Assembly: GCF_002368415.1 (NCBI RefSeq) | Contig: NZ_AP018290.1 | Span: 1 to 64,000 of the forward strand | Length of the DNA stretch: 64,000 nucleotides | DNA from: Calothrix sp. NIES-4105 | GTDB lineage: Bacteria > Cyanobacteriota > Cyanobacteriia > Cyanobacteriales > Nostocaceae | Direction of reading: 5' to 3' | In this document: positions 45,301 to 52,847 of the stretch, piece by piece | How the letters are laid out: every line of letters begins with the position of its first letter | Numbering within the stretch: position 1 is the first letter of the stretch | Notes under the pieces: model-generated | The model's input: the letters and a program-made list of their open reading frames with translations, nothing else | What the model was told of the DNA's origin: nothing | Databases searched by the model: none | Made by a program: the position numbers and the translations under genes

Positions 45301-45641
45301 ATATTACTCAGTTGATTATTGCTGAGGTCGAGGGATTGTAAGTTAACCAACTGCCCGATTTCTGCTGGTATATTACTCAGTTGATTACCGATTATTTGAA
45401 GTTCTTCAAGTTGACTGAGCAACCAAATCTCTTTCGGTAAATCAGTTAAATTGTTACCGATAGTATCAATAAAATGTCCATTTTTGTCATACTTATACTT
45501 ACTAAGAATCAGCTTTTTAAGTTGAGTAAGCTGACCAATCTCAGGTGGTAAAGCTGTCAAATTGTTACCAGAGAGGTCTAACTCCGGCGCCTTCTCTACC
45601 GCAGCTTTTTCAATTACCTGTAGCAATTCTTCCTCAGTCAT
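42303..45641 (-). CDS. Roco protein: leucine-rich repeats, Roc GTPase, COR and C-terminal EAD1-like domain
   Basis: This 1112-residue protein has about 17-18 leucine-rich repeats of 23 residues (for example QLVNLQSLDLSNNQLSNIPA) up to about residue 500. The Roc GTPase follows with G1 GEGGAGKTS (about 525), G3 DFGGQE and a variant G4 NEKQD. A COR domain runs to about 960. The last 80 residues (KLSGQQRKKLLQALMDAYPT, IAGGDNLQEIVFNLIETA, NPENPLL) closely resemble EAD1, a death-like adaptor domain of bacterial conflict systems. Such a domain implies a partner with a matching EAD1; I find none in the window. The 69-bp repeats are nearly identical, so the LRR number is probably variable. Few GGCGCC sites suggest late entry. 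Confidence 0.9.
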   Translation of the reverse strand: MTEEELLQVIEKAAVEKAPELDLSGNNLTALPPEIGQLTQLKKLILSKYKYDKNGHFIDTIGNNLTDLPKEIWLLSQLEELQIIGNQLSNIPAEIGQLVNLQSLDLSNNQLSNIPAEIGQLVNLQSLDLSFNKLSNIPAKIGQLVNLQSLDLSFNKLSNIPAKIGQLVNLQSLKIHSNQLSNIPAEIGQLVNLKSLDLRFNQLSNMPAEIGQLVNLQFLDLSGNQLSNIPAEIGQLVNLQFLDLSGNQLSNIPAEIVQLVNLQSLDLSGNQLSNIPAEIVQLVNLQFLDLSFNKLSNISAKIGHLVNLQSLRLSNNQLSNIPAEIGELVNLQSFDLGFNELSNIPAEIGHLVNLQSLYLRVNQLSNIPAEIGELANLQSLDLRDNQLSNIPAEIVQLVNLQSLELNGNKLSNIPAEIVQLVNLQFLDLSFNKLSNILAEIGQLVNLQSIDLSHNQLSNIPAEIAKLSKLKKLDLRGNPVPIPPEILGAKKFSGEPGDVKEILDFYFRVQDHKETEPLYEAKLLIIGEGGAGKTSLAKKIEDENYALEQNEKSTEGIDVIQWKFTLDNGHEFRVNIWDFGGQEIYHQTHQFFLTKRSLYALVADTRKENTDFYWWLKVAELLSDSSPVLIIKNEKQDRNTEVNERQLRGEFTNLKEVLATNLETNRGLAEIKQAIKQYISNLPHVGDKSPLPKLWVRVRSALENYSQTRDYLELSEYYRLCEINQLTDRQDMLRLSRYLHDLGVCLHFQDDSTLKHYVILRPEWGTNAVYKVLDNKTVKQNLGCFTQENLADIWQDNKYANMRDELLQLMMRFKLCYQIPNRPGNYIAPQLLDIEQPEYSWDKSYNLILRYKYEFMPKGILTRLIVETHPWIENQKLVWKNGVVLNKDETRALVIENYNQREIKVSVSGNRKKELLAVVTHELDKINQTFERLQYQTLVPCNCIQCLGTENPNTYPLEKLRKRLKDGRYTVECEKSYEDVDVRRLIDDVNLSRDLEYRESQAQNTPLQQELEREKQKSLNVNPTIIHKLSGQQRKKLLQALMDAYPTKFLLKQLLSFELDKNLDSIAGGDNLQEIVFNLIETASAEGWLKELVCSAKESNPENPLLTVITQEL

Positions 45642-45727
45642 CAGTAAGTATTGAACTATGACAATGATATTGATTATAGCTATTAAAGGAACGAGAGTTA
45701 AATTTTTAACCTACATTTTCTATTGGT

Positions 45728-46064
45728 TTACGCCACGCCAAAATCTGTATATTGACGAACTTGAGGTGGATGAAAGCCTAGGATAATATCTTCTCTCTTT
45801 ACTCCTGCTTCTAATAACTATAAAGCTACAGGACGATTAGTACCATCATGTTGAATCCAAATTTTCACGCATGATTATATCAATATGAACTACTGAGCCA
45901 TGTACCCGACGTTGCCCATCCCAACCTACATGCATTACTTCATAATGGTCATGAAGGGTATCGATAATTGCTTCGGTTTCAATTTGACCATGAGAAGGTT
46001 TGTATTTCGCGTACTCATTAATTAACTGAGAAACATAGGAGCGATAACGTTCTAAGGTATCCAT
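45728..46064 (-). pseudogene. xisI: xisI, degenerate (frameshift and internal stop)
   Basis: The minus strand begins MDTLERYRSYVSQLINEYAK and reaches VGWDGQRRVHGSVVHIDI, a normal XisI start. It then shifts frame near 45863-45875 and continues as KIWIQHDGTNRPVAL. It meets a TAG, then reads LLEAGVKREDIILGF and ends near FGVA at 45728. Together these parts span a whole XisI with one frameshift and one stop. It is a second, decayed copy of the family at 13814. Confidence 0.85.
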
Positions 46065-46117
46065 TGCACAATCCTCACTTGTTCTTCATCAAAGACGCTT
46101 GAGTTTAATTTGTAAGC
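46052..46117 (-). pseudogene. xisH: xisH, last codons only
   Basis: Overlapping the xisI start in the usual way, the minus strand reads FDEEQVRIVQWIP and then stops at 46052-46054. That is the C-terminal end of XisH. The body of the gene upstream has been lost: beyond about 46117 the sequence is unrelated and leads to the divergent parA. This confirms that a full xisHI pair once lay here. Confidence 0.75.
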
Positions 46118-46322
46118 TTTTTATGATTAATTGTCCTATTTTTTCTGTTATTTCCGTTTACACTTTTACATTGTAGCGTTCGGTAAAGCAATATTGTAAA
46201 ATTAGGAATTGCATTTCCAGGCGCCTCGTTATAAATATAATCAAACGTATTGTGTAAAATCGCTCCCTTCGCTACAATAACCCGGTACAAAGATAAATAT
46301 GCTCATGTAGAATATAAAAGTT

Positions 46323-47087
46323 GTGGCAACTACTCGCATTATTGCGTTATTTAATCAAAGTGGTGGCGTGGCGAAAACGACGCTGACTCAAAATATTGGC
46401 TATCATCTCGCACAAAAAAAGAAAACTCGTGTTCTGGTTGTAGATATGGACCCGCAGGGGTCGCTGACTACGTTTATGGGTTTAGAACCTGATGAACTTG
46501 ATATAAGTGTTTACGATGCGATAGTTAATAGTAAGCCGTTGCCTGTTTATCCTGAAGCTATTAATGGGGTGTGGCTTGTGCCTGCTGATATTAATTTGGC
46601 TGCTGCGGAACTCCAACTTAGCGGCGCCATTTCTCGCGAGTATCGGTTGAGGAATGCGTTGGCGCCTGTACTTGATGACTACGATTTTATCTTGATTGAT
46701 TGTCCGCCATCACTGGGGTTGTTAAGTATTATTAGCTTGACTGCGGCAACTCATTTACTTGTCCCTATCCAGTGTCAATTTAAATCGTTCAAAGGTACGG
46801 AACTGTTATTAAGTACAGTTGCACAGGTACGACAGCATACTAACCCTAATTTACAGTTTGCTGGTTTTGTGCCTACTATGTACGATGGTCGTACTGCACA
46901 GGAGTCACGCACTGTTAAAGCTGTACAGTCACAGTTATCTTCTATTGCTACTGTATTTCCACCTGTGACTAAGAGTATTGCTTTTGCTGATGCTTCCGAG
47001 CGTCGAGTTCCGCTTTCATTGTTTGACAAGAACCATCCTGCTATTACTATCCTTAAACAAATTGCACGTGACTTAGAGAAACTATGA
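46323..47087 (+). CDS. parA: ParA-family partition ATPase
   Basis: The 254-residue protein (GTG start) shows the ParA fold. The deviant Walker A is NQSGGVAKTT (residues about 11-20), switch I follows in VVDMDPQGSLT, and the Walker B-like sequence is DFILIDCPPSLG. The signature lysine that precedes GG in most ParAs (KGG) is Ser here, though the P-loop lysine is kept. It lies 4 bases over the start of parB (overlap), the usual parAB operon. It moves plasmid copies via the parB-parS complex. A second ParB gene lies 5 kb away on the other strand. No parS site is obvious upstream. Confidence 0.93.
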   Translation: MATTRIIALFNQSGGVAKTTLTQNIGYHLAQKKKTRVLVVDMDPQGSLTTFMGLEPDELDISVYDAIVNSKPLPVYPEAINGVWLVPADINLAAAELQLSGAISREYRLRNALAPVLDDYDFILIDCPPSLGLLSIISLTAATHLLVPIQCQFKSFKGTELLLSTVAQVRQHTNPNLQFAGFVPTMYDGRTAQESRTVKAVQSQLSSIATVFPPVTKSIAFADASERRVPLSLFDKNHPAITILKQIARDLEKL

Positions 47088-48082
47088 ATAAACCTATTAC
47101 TCGTAAAAGCAGTAAGAAAGAAGAACCATATACCCAAATTAAAACACCTGCTGTACTGTTTGGCGCCCAACCTACAAATACAGAAGCATTAAATAAGGCG
47201 CCTACTAACACGGTACCTTTGAATCTTATCAAGCTGCCATCATCTCAACCGCGACGCTATTTTGACCCAGCAAAGCTTGAAGAGTTATCGCGTTCAATTA
47301 AACAGTTTGGTGTTCTCGAACCGTTACTCGTTCGTCCTTTAACTGATGGGGAGTATGAACTTATTGCTGGGGAACGGCGCCTAAAAGCTTCTATAATGGC
47401 TGGGTTGACGGAGGCGCCTGTAGTTGTGCATGATATGGACTCGGCTACTACCCATACTGTACGGCTGATTGAAAACCTCCAACGTGAAGACCTTAACCCA
47501 ATAGAAGAGACTGAGGGTATTCTTGAATTGCTTGCATTAACCTTGCAACGAGAGCGTTCTCTTGTGGTTTCCCTGCTTTATAGAATGCAAAATGAGGCGA
47601 AAGGTATAGTTAACCAAAACGTCTTGGTTAGCGACGAAAGCCTTGCTACACAAGACGTGTTTAAGAATTTGGGGAAAATAACATGGGAATCGTTTGTTAC
47701 TACTCGTCTCCCGTTGCTTAAATTGCCAGAAGATGTATTATTAGCATTGCGTGAAGGGAAATTAGAATATACTAAAGCGTGTGCTATAGCTAAAGTAAAA
47801 GATGAAGACGCGCGCGGGCAAGTACTTGAGAAAGCAATTAATGAGGATTTATCACTTGCTAAAATCAAGGAATTAATCCAACAGTTCGGTAAGCAAAAGC
47901 CAAATATTGATGTGGCGCCTCATAAAGTTATAAGTCAACGGTATACAGATATTGGTAAACGGTTAAAGCAAGCTAAAGTACTAGAGGACGCAAAAAAACG
48001 TAAAAAGGTTGAAAAACTGTTGAATGATTTAGAAAAGTTGATTGAAGACTCACAAATAGGCGCCGTTCAAGATAATCTTTGA
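47084..48082 (+). CDS. parB: ParB-family partition protein, partner of ParA
   Basis: This is the 332-residue ParB overlapping parA by 4 bases. Its N-terminal domain carries QPRRYFDPAKLEELSRSIKQ, the arginine box YELIAGERRLKASIMAGL, and RLIENLQREDLNPIEETEG. The helix-turn-helix and C-terminal dimer helix follow (KVLEDAKKRKKVEKLLNDLE). It belongs to the same family as the 40855-41853 protein and is equal in length, but the two differ clearly, especially in the N-terminal tail, so they may bind different sites. It carries six GGCGCC sites, indicating long residence. Confidence 0.93.
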   Translation: MNKPITRKSSKKEEPYTQIKTPAVLFGAQPTNTEALNKAPTNTVPLNLIKLPSSQPRRYFDPAKLEELSRSIKQFGVLEPLLVRPLTDGEYELIAGERRLKASIMAGLTEAPVVVHDMDSATTHTVRLIENLQREDLNPIEETEGILELLALTLQRERSLVVSLLYRMQNEAKGIVNQNVLVSDESLATQDVFKNLGKITWESFVTTRLPLLKLPEDVLLALREGKLEYTKACAIAKVKDEDARGQVLEKAINEDLSLAKIKELIQQFGKQKPNIDVAPHKVISQRYTDIGKRLKQAKVLEDAKKRKKVEKLLNDLEKLIEDSQIGAVQDNL

Positions 48083-48365
48083 GAAAGAGGAAAAAATGAC
48101 AACCAATTGAATTATATAAAAAAGGATTTAAGGCATTGGTAGATGGTTTGGGATATGCCGACGCATAAAGGGTTTCTTCGTTTTCTTTTCAATGGCTCGA
48201 CTCATTAACAATGGATGAAAGGAAGGCAGATATTGAACAACGGCAGAGTAATGACAATTTTGGGAAGTAATAGCGATGAAAAAGAAACCCGCAGGTAAAA
48301 AGAAAGAAGGAAGAAACCCTCTTTCTTTTTACCTAGAAGTGAGTATTAATACTCTGCTATCATAC
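48083..48365. other. Short intergenic stretch with a possible gene remnant
   Basis: A frame at about 48140-48260 reads like protein with an early stop (LVDGLGYADA, stop, then FQWLDSLTMDERKADIEQRQ) and may be the remnant of a small regulator. No start or ribosome site is visible, so I do not call a gene. Confidence 0.3.
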
Positions 48366-50840
48366 TTATCGATTTCTCAGTCTCCAATATGCTTCAAGAG
48401 GGCTTATTGAGTTATTGCGGCTATATGTATGTCCTTTATGTACTTCTAAATGTAAATGCTGATCCATCCGGTAACTTCCGAGGTATGCACCATCAAAGAC
48501 CTTACCAATTATGGTTCCAGCTTCAATACGAGAATTAATCCCCACTGAGTAGTTTTCTAAATGACCGTAAATCCAAAGATTACCATCATCACCTTTTACA
48601 CCAATAAAATAATTACCAACTGTGTTTTGAACTAAGGTAGTTGTACCACCTACTACAGTTTTCACCGTATTACCAGCAAATCCAGCCATATCAATGCCAT
48701 AGTGAGTTCCAGGGTAATCAGTAGTATCAAAGTAGCCAGCAGTCATTGCCTTGTAAGAACCGAAAATGCCGTTTGAAAGATCAGAGTAAACCTGCTTGAC
48801 AGATGCAAGACTTTCCCCATTTTGAGTGTTGTTATCAAAGAATTGATTGTCACGGCTTTGATAGTTCCAATCAGCACTACTTAATGAAGAAAGATCGCGA
48901 TAGTAGCCAGATGGTTGGGTAACTGTAGTTACTTGAGGACGTGCGGTATTATTTGTAAATAAGTTAGTAAAGTCCCCATGCATTGCGTGCTGGTCAACCT
49001 GCCAACGCTTGGTAAATGAACCATTTGAGTTAGAAGTGTAAGTCTCTAACATTCCGTAGATATCACTCGCAAAGCTTCCCCTTTCTTGACGTAAGAAATC
49101 AGACCTTCCATTACCATCAAAGTCGCCGACAAATAACTTGGTTAAATCACCATTCATTGGTATTTCATGCATTGCAAATTGGCTGGTAAAGGTACCATTA
49201 CCATTGGAGATGAAAGTTTCAAACATCCACCATTGGTCTGAAGCCAAGGCGCCTTTTTCTTGTCGCAAAAAATCTGTTCTGCCATCACCGTTGAAATCTC
49301 CCATAAATAGATTTGTCATGTCCCCATGAAAACCTCTGCTAGGGTCGGAAACTTCCCAAGCTTTTCTGAAAGAACCATCACCATTTGAAAGGTATGTTTC
49401 AAGCATTCGGTGGGTATCGTTAGCAAAATGACCTTTCTCTTGACGAACAAAATCCGACCTACCATCACCGTTAAAATCGCCAATAAATATATTAGTTAAA
49501 TCACCATTCATCGCTGCATCATGCATCACAAAGCGACTATTGAAAGAGCCATCACCGTTACTTATGTAAGTCTCAAACATCCAATCAGAGTTTGAAGCCA
49601 AAGAACCTTTTTCTTGCCGCAGAAAATCTGTTCTACCATCACCATTGAAATCTCCCATAAATAGGTTTGTTAAGTCTCCATTTAGACCTCGACTGGGGTC
49701 GAATATCTCCCAAGCTTTTCTGAATGAGCCATCACCATTTGAAAGGTAGGTTTCAAGCATTCTAGCAGCATCATTAGCAAAATGACCCTTCTCTTGACGG
49801 ATAAAATCTGACCTACCATCACCGTTAAAATCGCCAACAAATATATTAGTTAAATCACCGTTCATTGCTGTATCATGCATCACGGAACGGGTGGTAAAGC
49901 TACCATCTCCATTGGAGATGAATGTTTCAAACATCCACCATTGGTCTGAAGCTAGGGCGCCTTTTTCTTGCCGTAGGAAATCTGTTCTACCATCACCGTT
50001 AAAATCTCCCATGATCAGATTTGTCCAGTCACCGTGAAAACCTCTGCTGGCATCTTCACTTACCCAAGCTTTTCTAAAAGAGCCATCACCATTTGATAGA
50101 TGGGTTTCAAGCATCCCGAATCTATCGTCAGCAAAGTAACCTTTTTCTTGACGTAGGAAATCTGTTCTGCCATCTCCGTTGAAGTCAACCCGATTTCCTA
50201 AAAGCATTTCTGTTCTGTTTCTAAGTGGTAACGATAATTCAAGTTGAGTTAACTTACCATCAATGAAAATAGATGTGCTATCATCCTCAGCTTTTAATGT
50301 AATTAATTCGCCATCACTAAGGGTTTTTTTCAAAACAACGGAACTAAAAATATCACCTTCATCACCAGCAGCATCAACAAAATTGATTCGGGCATCAACT
50401 GCGTGTCCAATTTCTTCTAGTAAAACACTTTTAATTGCACCAATATTTTGGGCATTTCGCTCTACAAAATTTTGAGATAAATAAATAGTATCGGTTTTAC
50501 TTGCATAGGCGCCGTTTGCACCAATTACATCTAAAGAAGACGAAATCTTAATTTGGGGCAAGTCACCAAAATTACCTTTTAACCAGCTTTGTTGTAGTTT
50601 TGATACAGTGGAAGCATCCCAGCTAGTACCAAAAGCTGTATTCATTGAACCTGTAAACGAGTCGCTTGCAGCAAACCTTTGTAATGATGTTTGAGCTTCT
50701 TGTATTGCGTTATTAATAATACCGCTATAGCTGCTACTACTATCAATATTTAATGGCTCTAACGGATTTTTCTGATTACTCAAGCCGATGTTCAAGCTCT
50801 TAAAAGTATCTAATCTATTATTTGCAATGTTAGATGCCAT
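48366..50840 (-). CDS. Secreted FG-GAP/VCBS-repeat protein with M23 metallopeptidase domain
   Basis: The 824-residue protein has a helical N-terminus; residues about 90-210 resemble the LLEEIGHAVDARIN domain found in large cyanobacterial exoproteins. About nine FG-GAP repeats of about 46 residues follow (for example LFMGDFNGDGRTDFLRQEKG), which bind calcium and form a beta-propeller. The C-terminal M23 domain has the zinc-binding H-x-x-x-D (THYGIDMAG) and H-x-H (DQHLHLEV). There is no classic signal peptide; export may be by a type I system. It probably cleaves peptidoglycan or another substrate outside the cell. The gene is monocistronic. Confidence 0.85.
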   Translation of the reverse strand: MASNIANNRLDTFKSLNIGLSNQKNPLEPLNIDSSSSYSGIINNAIQEAQTSLQRFAASDSFTGSMNTAFGTSWDASTVSKLQQSWLKGNFGDLPQIKISSSLDVIGANGAYASKTDTIYLSQNFVERNAQNIGAIKSVLLEEIGHAVDARINFVDAAGDEGDIFSSVVLKKTLSDGELITLKAEDDSTSIFIDGKLTQLELSLPLRNRTEMLLGNRVDFNGDGRTDFLRQEKGYFADDRFGMLETHLSNGDGSFRKAWVSEDASRGFHGDWTNLIMGDFNGDGRTDFLRQEKGALASDQWWMFETFISNGDGSFTTRSVMHDTAMNGDLTNIFVGDFNGDGRSDFIRQEKGHFANDAARMLETYLSNGDGSFRKAWEIFDPSRGLNGDLTNLFMGDFNGDGRTDFLRQEKGSLASNSDWMFETYISNGDGSFNSRFVMHDAAMNGDLTNIFIGDFNGDGRSDFVRQEKGHFANDTHRMLETYLSNGDGSFRKAWEVSDPSRGFHGDMTNLFMGDFNGDGRTDFLRQEKGALASDQWWMFETFISNGNGTFTSQFAMHEIPMNGDLTKLFVGDFDGNGRSDFLRQERGSFASDIYGMLETYTSNSNGSFTKRWQVDQHAMHGDFTNLFTNNTARPQVTTVTQPSGYYRDLSSLSSADWNYQSRDNQFFDNNTQNGESLASVKQVYSDLSNGIFGSYKAMTAGYFDTTDYPGTHYGIDMAGFAGNTVKTVVGGTTTLVQNTVGNYFIGVKGDDGNLWIYGHLENYSVGINSRIEAGTIIGKVFDGAYLGSYRMDQHLHLEVHKGHTYSRNNSISPLEAYWRLRNR

Positions 50841-51145
50841 GTATCCCTCACTTATTTTATTTTATCTGAAATAGTTGATGTGTAAACTTCCAGGGTAGAA
50901 ATGTTTATCATTATCCTTTTTCAATTATGGTTTTTAGTTGCTCACTGCATCCACAGTACTGTTGCGTAATTTTTTTTGAAGAAAGGATGAAACTGCAAGT
51001 GTTCTTTGTAAAGAATTCAAACTCGTGTAGTGATTACTTAAATTAATTTGTTAATTATTTAGAAATACTTTTTTGGTTATATAAGTCACCAGCTTTATAA
51101 ATGTTTGGGAAGCTAGCACAAGAGCGCCTATATTCACTATTCTGA
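50841..51145. other. Intergenic, upstream edge of chemoreceptor remnant
   Basis: No gene is seen. It contains the promoter region of the minus-strand M23 gene. On the plus strand the chemoreceptor frame begins immediately after TGA 51143-51145 without a start codon, so its real 5' end must be outside or lost. Confidence 0.45.
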
Positions 51146-52579
51146 ATTAAACTGGCCCCACTTGAAAATGCACCATTAGAAAGTAAACAATGGTTCATAG
51201 CTCTCACTGTTGGTGTAGTTAGTGCCATTGTAGTTGCTGCCGTCAGCTTTGGCGCCGCTAATTTATCCGAAAAAACTGACCGCAGTGCTATTAATAGAAC
51301 TGGTTGGGCTATGGCTTTAGCTGCAGGGGTTGTGTCTTTTGCTACAACTGGTATTATGGGCAGTCTCACCTTTAAACAAATTCGTCGCACCACAAAAGAC
51401 TTACAAAATCAGTTCGATAGTGTCCGGCAAGGTAATTTGAGTGTCCAAGCTACTGTATATTCGGAAGATGAATTTGGACAGTTGGCTGCGGGATTTAATG
51501 AGATGACTCGTGTAATTTTTACCACGACCAACGAAGCTACACGCAAAGCGCAAGAACAAGAAGAAGCGAAAGAAAACTTGCAGCGGCAGGTTATACGGTT
51601 ACTCGATGATGTGGAAGGCGCCGCGCGGGGTGACTTAACGGTGCAAGCTGAAGTGACAGCGGACGTACTTGGCGCCGTTGCCGATGCTTTTAATTTAACA
51701 ATACAAAACTTACGCGATATTGTCCAACAAGTTAAAGTTGCCGCCAAAGAAGTTACCAAAGGCGCCACAAATTCTGAAACTTTCGCACGCGCGCTTTCAA
51801 CAGACGCATTACGACAAGCTGAAGAACTCGCAGTTACCCTCAACTCAGTCCAGGTAATGACAGATTCGATACAACGTGTAGCAGAAGCAGCACGAGAAGC
51901 GGAAACAGTCGCGCGCGATGCAAGTTCTATTGCCTTGAAGGGTGGAGAAGCTGTAGAAAACACCGTTGCGGGTATTTTAGAAATTCGGGAAACAGTGGCA
52001 GAAACAACGCGCAAAGTTAAAAGGTTAGCAGAGTCTTCGCAAGAAATCTCTAAAATTGTCGCTTTAATTTCTCAAATTGCGAGCAGGACTAATTTACTTG
52101 CCTTAAACGCGAGTATAGAGGCCGCGCGTGCGGGAGAAGCAGGACGAGGATTTGCAATTGTAGCAGATGAAGTTAGGCAATTAGCAGATAAGTCCGCGAA
52201 GTCTCTCAAAGAAATTGAGCAAATAGTTATGCAAATTCAAAGCGAGACAAGTTCTGTAATGACAGCGATGGAAGAAGGAACACAGCAGGTAATTACAGGA
52301 ACCAAACTTGCCGAAGAAGCAAAACGTTCCCTCGATAATATTATTCAGGTTGCCAACCGTATCGATATATTAGTCCGTTCCATTACCGCTGACACTGTAG
52401 ACCAAACCGAAACATCGCGCGCGGTTGCAACAGTTATGCAGTCAGTCGAGTTAACTGCTCAAGAAACATCGCAAGAAGCACAGCGAGTAAGTGGAGCTTT
52501 ACAACATTTAGTTGGTGTATCGCGCGACCTTATTGCGTCGGTCGAAAGGTTTCGCGTTGAAACCGTAGAATCTCGTTAA
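51146..52579 (+). CDS. Methyl-accepting chemotaxis protein, 5' end apparently missing
   Basis: The frame from 51146 contains coding-like sequence before any ATG: a first transmembrane helix ([20 protein letters not shown]), a short loop ([12 protein letters not shown]) and a second helix ([18 protein letters not shown]). Two HAMP domains follow ([40 protein letters not shown]). The signalling domain has the hairpin tip [20 protein letters not shown]. The ATG at 51311 lies inside the second helix. A receptor of this class (phototaxis/chemotaxis, as in PilJ) normally has an N-terminal ligand domain before the first helix; it is absent, so the gene is truncated or starts at a non-standard codon. 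The CheA hybrid follows. Confidence 0.85.
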   Translation: MKLAPLENAPLESKQWFIALTVGVVSAIVVAAVSFGAANLSEKTDRSAINRTGWAMALAAGVVSFATTGIMGSLTFKQIRRTTKDLQNQFDSVRQGNLSVQATVYSEDEFGQLAAGFNEMTRVIFTTTNEATRKAQEQEEAKENLQRQVIRLLDDVEGAARGDLTVQAEVTADVLGAVADAFNLTIQNLRDIVQQVKVAAKEVTKGATNSETFARALSTDALRQAEELAVTLNSVQVMTDSIQRVAEAAREAETVARDASSIALKGGEAVENTVAGILEIRETVAETTRKVKRLAESSQEISKIVALISQIASRTNLLALNASIEAARAGEAGRGFAIVADEVRQLADKSAKSLKEIEQIVMQIQSETSSVMTAMEEGTQQVITGTKLAEEAKRSLDNIIQVANRIDILVRSITADTVDQTETSRAVATVMQSVELTAQETSQEAQRVSGALQHLVGVSRDLIASVERFRVETVESR

Positions 52580-52583
52580 TAGT

Positions 52584-52835
52584 GCTGAGTGCGCTCTAAG
52601 AGTGGAAAGTGCTGAGTGCTGAGTGCTGAGTGGGGGAAAGAGAAAGAAGTTAAAAGTTAAAAAGTTAGAATTTTTAATTTATCACAAGCTCACTCCTCAC
52701 TCCTCACTCCTCACTCCTCACTCCTTACTCCTCACTCCTCACTCCTCACTCCTCACTCCTCACTCCTTACCTACTCAGCACTCAGCACTCAGCACTCAGT
52801 ACTTACTCAGCACTCAGCACTCAGCACTTTTAACT
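52584..52835 (+). repeat. Heptamer tandem repeats (STRR-type)
   Basis: GTGCTGA units flank the stop of the receptor gene (52584-52635). The region from 52685 to 52830 is then mostly CTCACTC/ACTCCTC heptamers followed by CAGCACT units, the reverse complement of the first set. The two arms can pair (AGTGCTGAGTGCTGAGTGCT with its complement), giving a long hairpin. Heptamer tandem repeats are common between genes of heterocystous cyanobacteria. It separates receptor and kinase genes and may modulate their co-transcription. Confidence 0.85.
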
Positions 52836-52847
52836 ATTTTTAAGATT

